Both the position numbers and the translations under genes were made by a program. Positions 63,621 through 64,000 of a stretch of DNA of 64,000 nucleotides are shown piece by piece. The stretch covers positions 69,928,111-69,992,110 of the forward strand of contig ML679956.1 of NCBI GenBank assembly GCA_007922225.1, read 5' to 3'. The stretch is from Emydura subglobosa. Lineage: Eukaryota > Chordata > Testudines > Chelidae. Every line of letters begins with the position of its first letter. Position 1 is the first letter of the stretch. The notes under the pieces were generated by a model, which did no database searches, was not told where the DNA came from, and saw only the letters and a list, made by a program, of their open reading frames with translations.

Positions 63621-64000
63621 AGCTGACTCTGTTAGACACTTGAAAACCTTGACCGTAGTATAACTACAAAAACTGTAACTCCAAGTTACTTCCCCATCAG
63701 GGCACTAGCTTATTTTTTTCCATCGTATTCTTTAACTTAAAAAATCACTAATGTTCAGTGACCTATATACATCCTTATTATTGATTTTTAAAATCTTTTA
63801 AAGATCCCTCTTCCTTCACTTCCAGTATGCTTGCCTAGTTATAGTAGATGCATGTCCTTTCTCTTCAAATGCCAGGAGGCCAGCCATATAAAGAAGGCTA
63901 CCCTTGCTTGGCATGATATGTCCAGAATTGTGCTGACAGCACACCAAATGGGTTCTTCCTAAGACCTCTAGCTCCAATAGTTTTCAGGCTTCAGAACTTG
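63621..64000. other. Intronic sequence, nothing recognised
   Basis: No supported feature to the window edge. Confidence 0.4.

Overview
The window looks like a piece of a reptile nuclear genome, most likely turtle. It has split eukaryotic exons with GT-AG splice sites. It also has CR1 LINEs, a Penelope-like retroelement, a DIRS-type tyrosine-recombinase retrotransposon and several TIR/foldback element families. I saw no L1/Alu-type mammalian repeats. There are no bacterial operons, rRNA or tRNA genes, and no CRISPR array. The species call is inference from repeat content.

The only host gene I can support lies on the minus strand. It is a voltage-gated sodium channel alpha subunit, closest by my reading to SCN5A (SCN5A/SCN10A branch). 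Three consecutive in-frame exons of domain II are present. Positions 59596-59769 hold S2 to early S4, 57731-58087 hold late S4, S5, pore and S6, and 25696-26172 hold the end of S6 and the start of the II-III cytoplasmic linker. All three junctions are phase 0 with GT-AG sites. Everything else is intron: intron 14 side 59770-64000, a 1.5 kb intron 58088-59595, a 31.6 kb intron 26173-57730, and at least 25.7 kb of the next intron at 1-25695. I found no exon upstream of 59769 or downstream of 25696.

The introns are an archive of transposon insertions. Region 1-25,695 holds an old CR1, AT-rich TIR elements, a G-rich block, a 0.7 kb hAT-like element, paired TIR elements at 16.7-17.4 kb, and a three-level nest at 20.9-23.9 kb (CR1 inside an opposite CR1 inside a TIR element). 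Region 26-32.5 kb holds TIR elements and a MIR-like SINE. Positions 32,545-33,651 hold a GC-rich 1.1 kb element with perfect 25-bp direct repeats near its ends and a decayed acidic reading frame.

Positions 34,021-41,980 are the most structured part. A Penelope-like element, preceded by an inverted piece of the same family, is split by a 5.3 kb DIRS-like element. The DIRS copy still shows inverted terminal repeats, an internal complementary region, and gag, RT, RNase H and recombinase remnants. Four Penelope-family tails in the window carry a hammerhead-ribozyme-like core. Region 43-57.7 kb holds further Penelope, CR1, foldback and hAT-type elements, a minisatellite and a solo LTR.

The mobile genes are all broken and I see no intact non-host gene system. 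The observations most worth checking are the DIRS circle-junction structure with its internal empty-site reference, the hammerhead-like Penelope tails, and the GC-rich repeat-flanked element.
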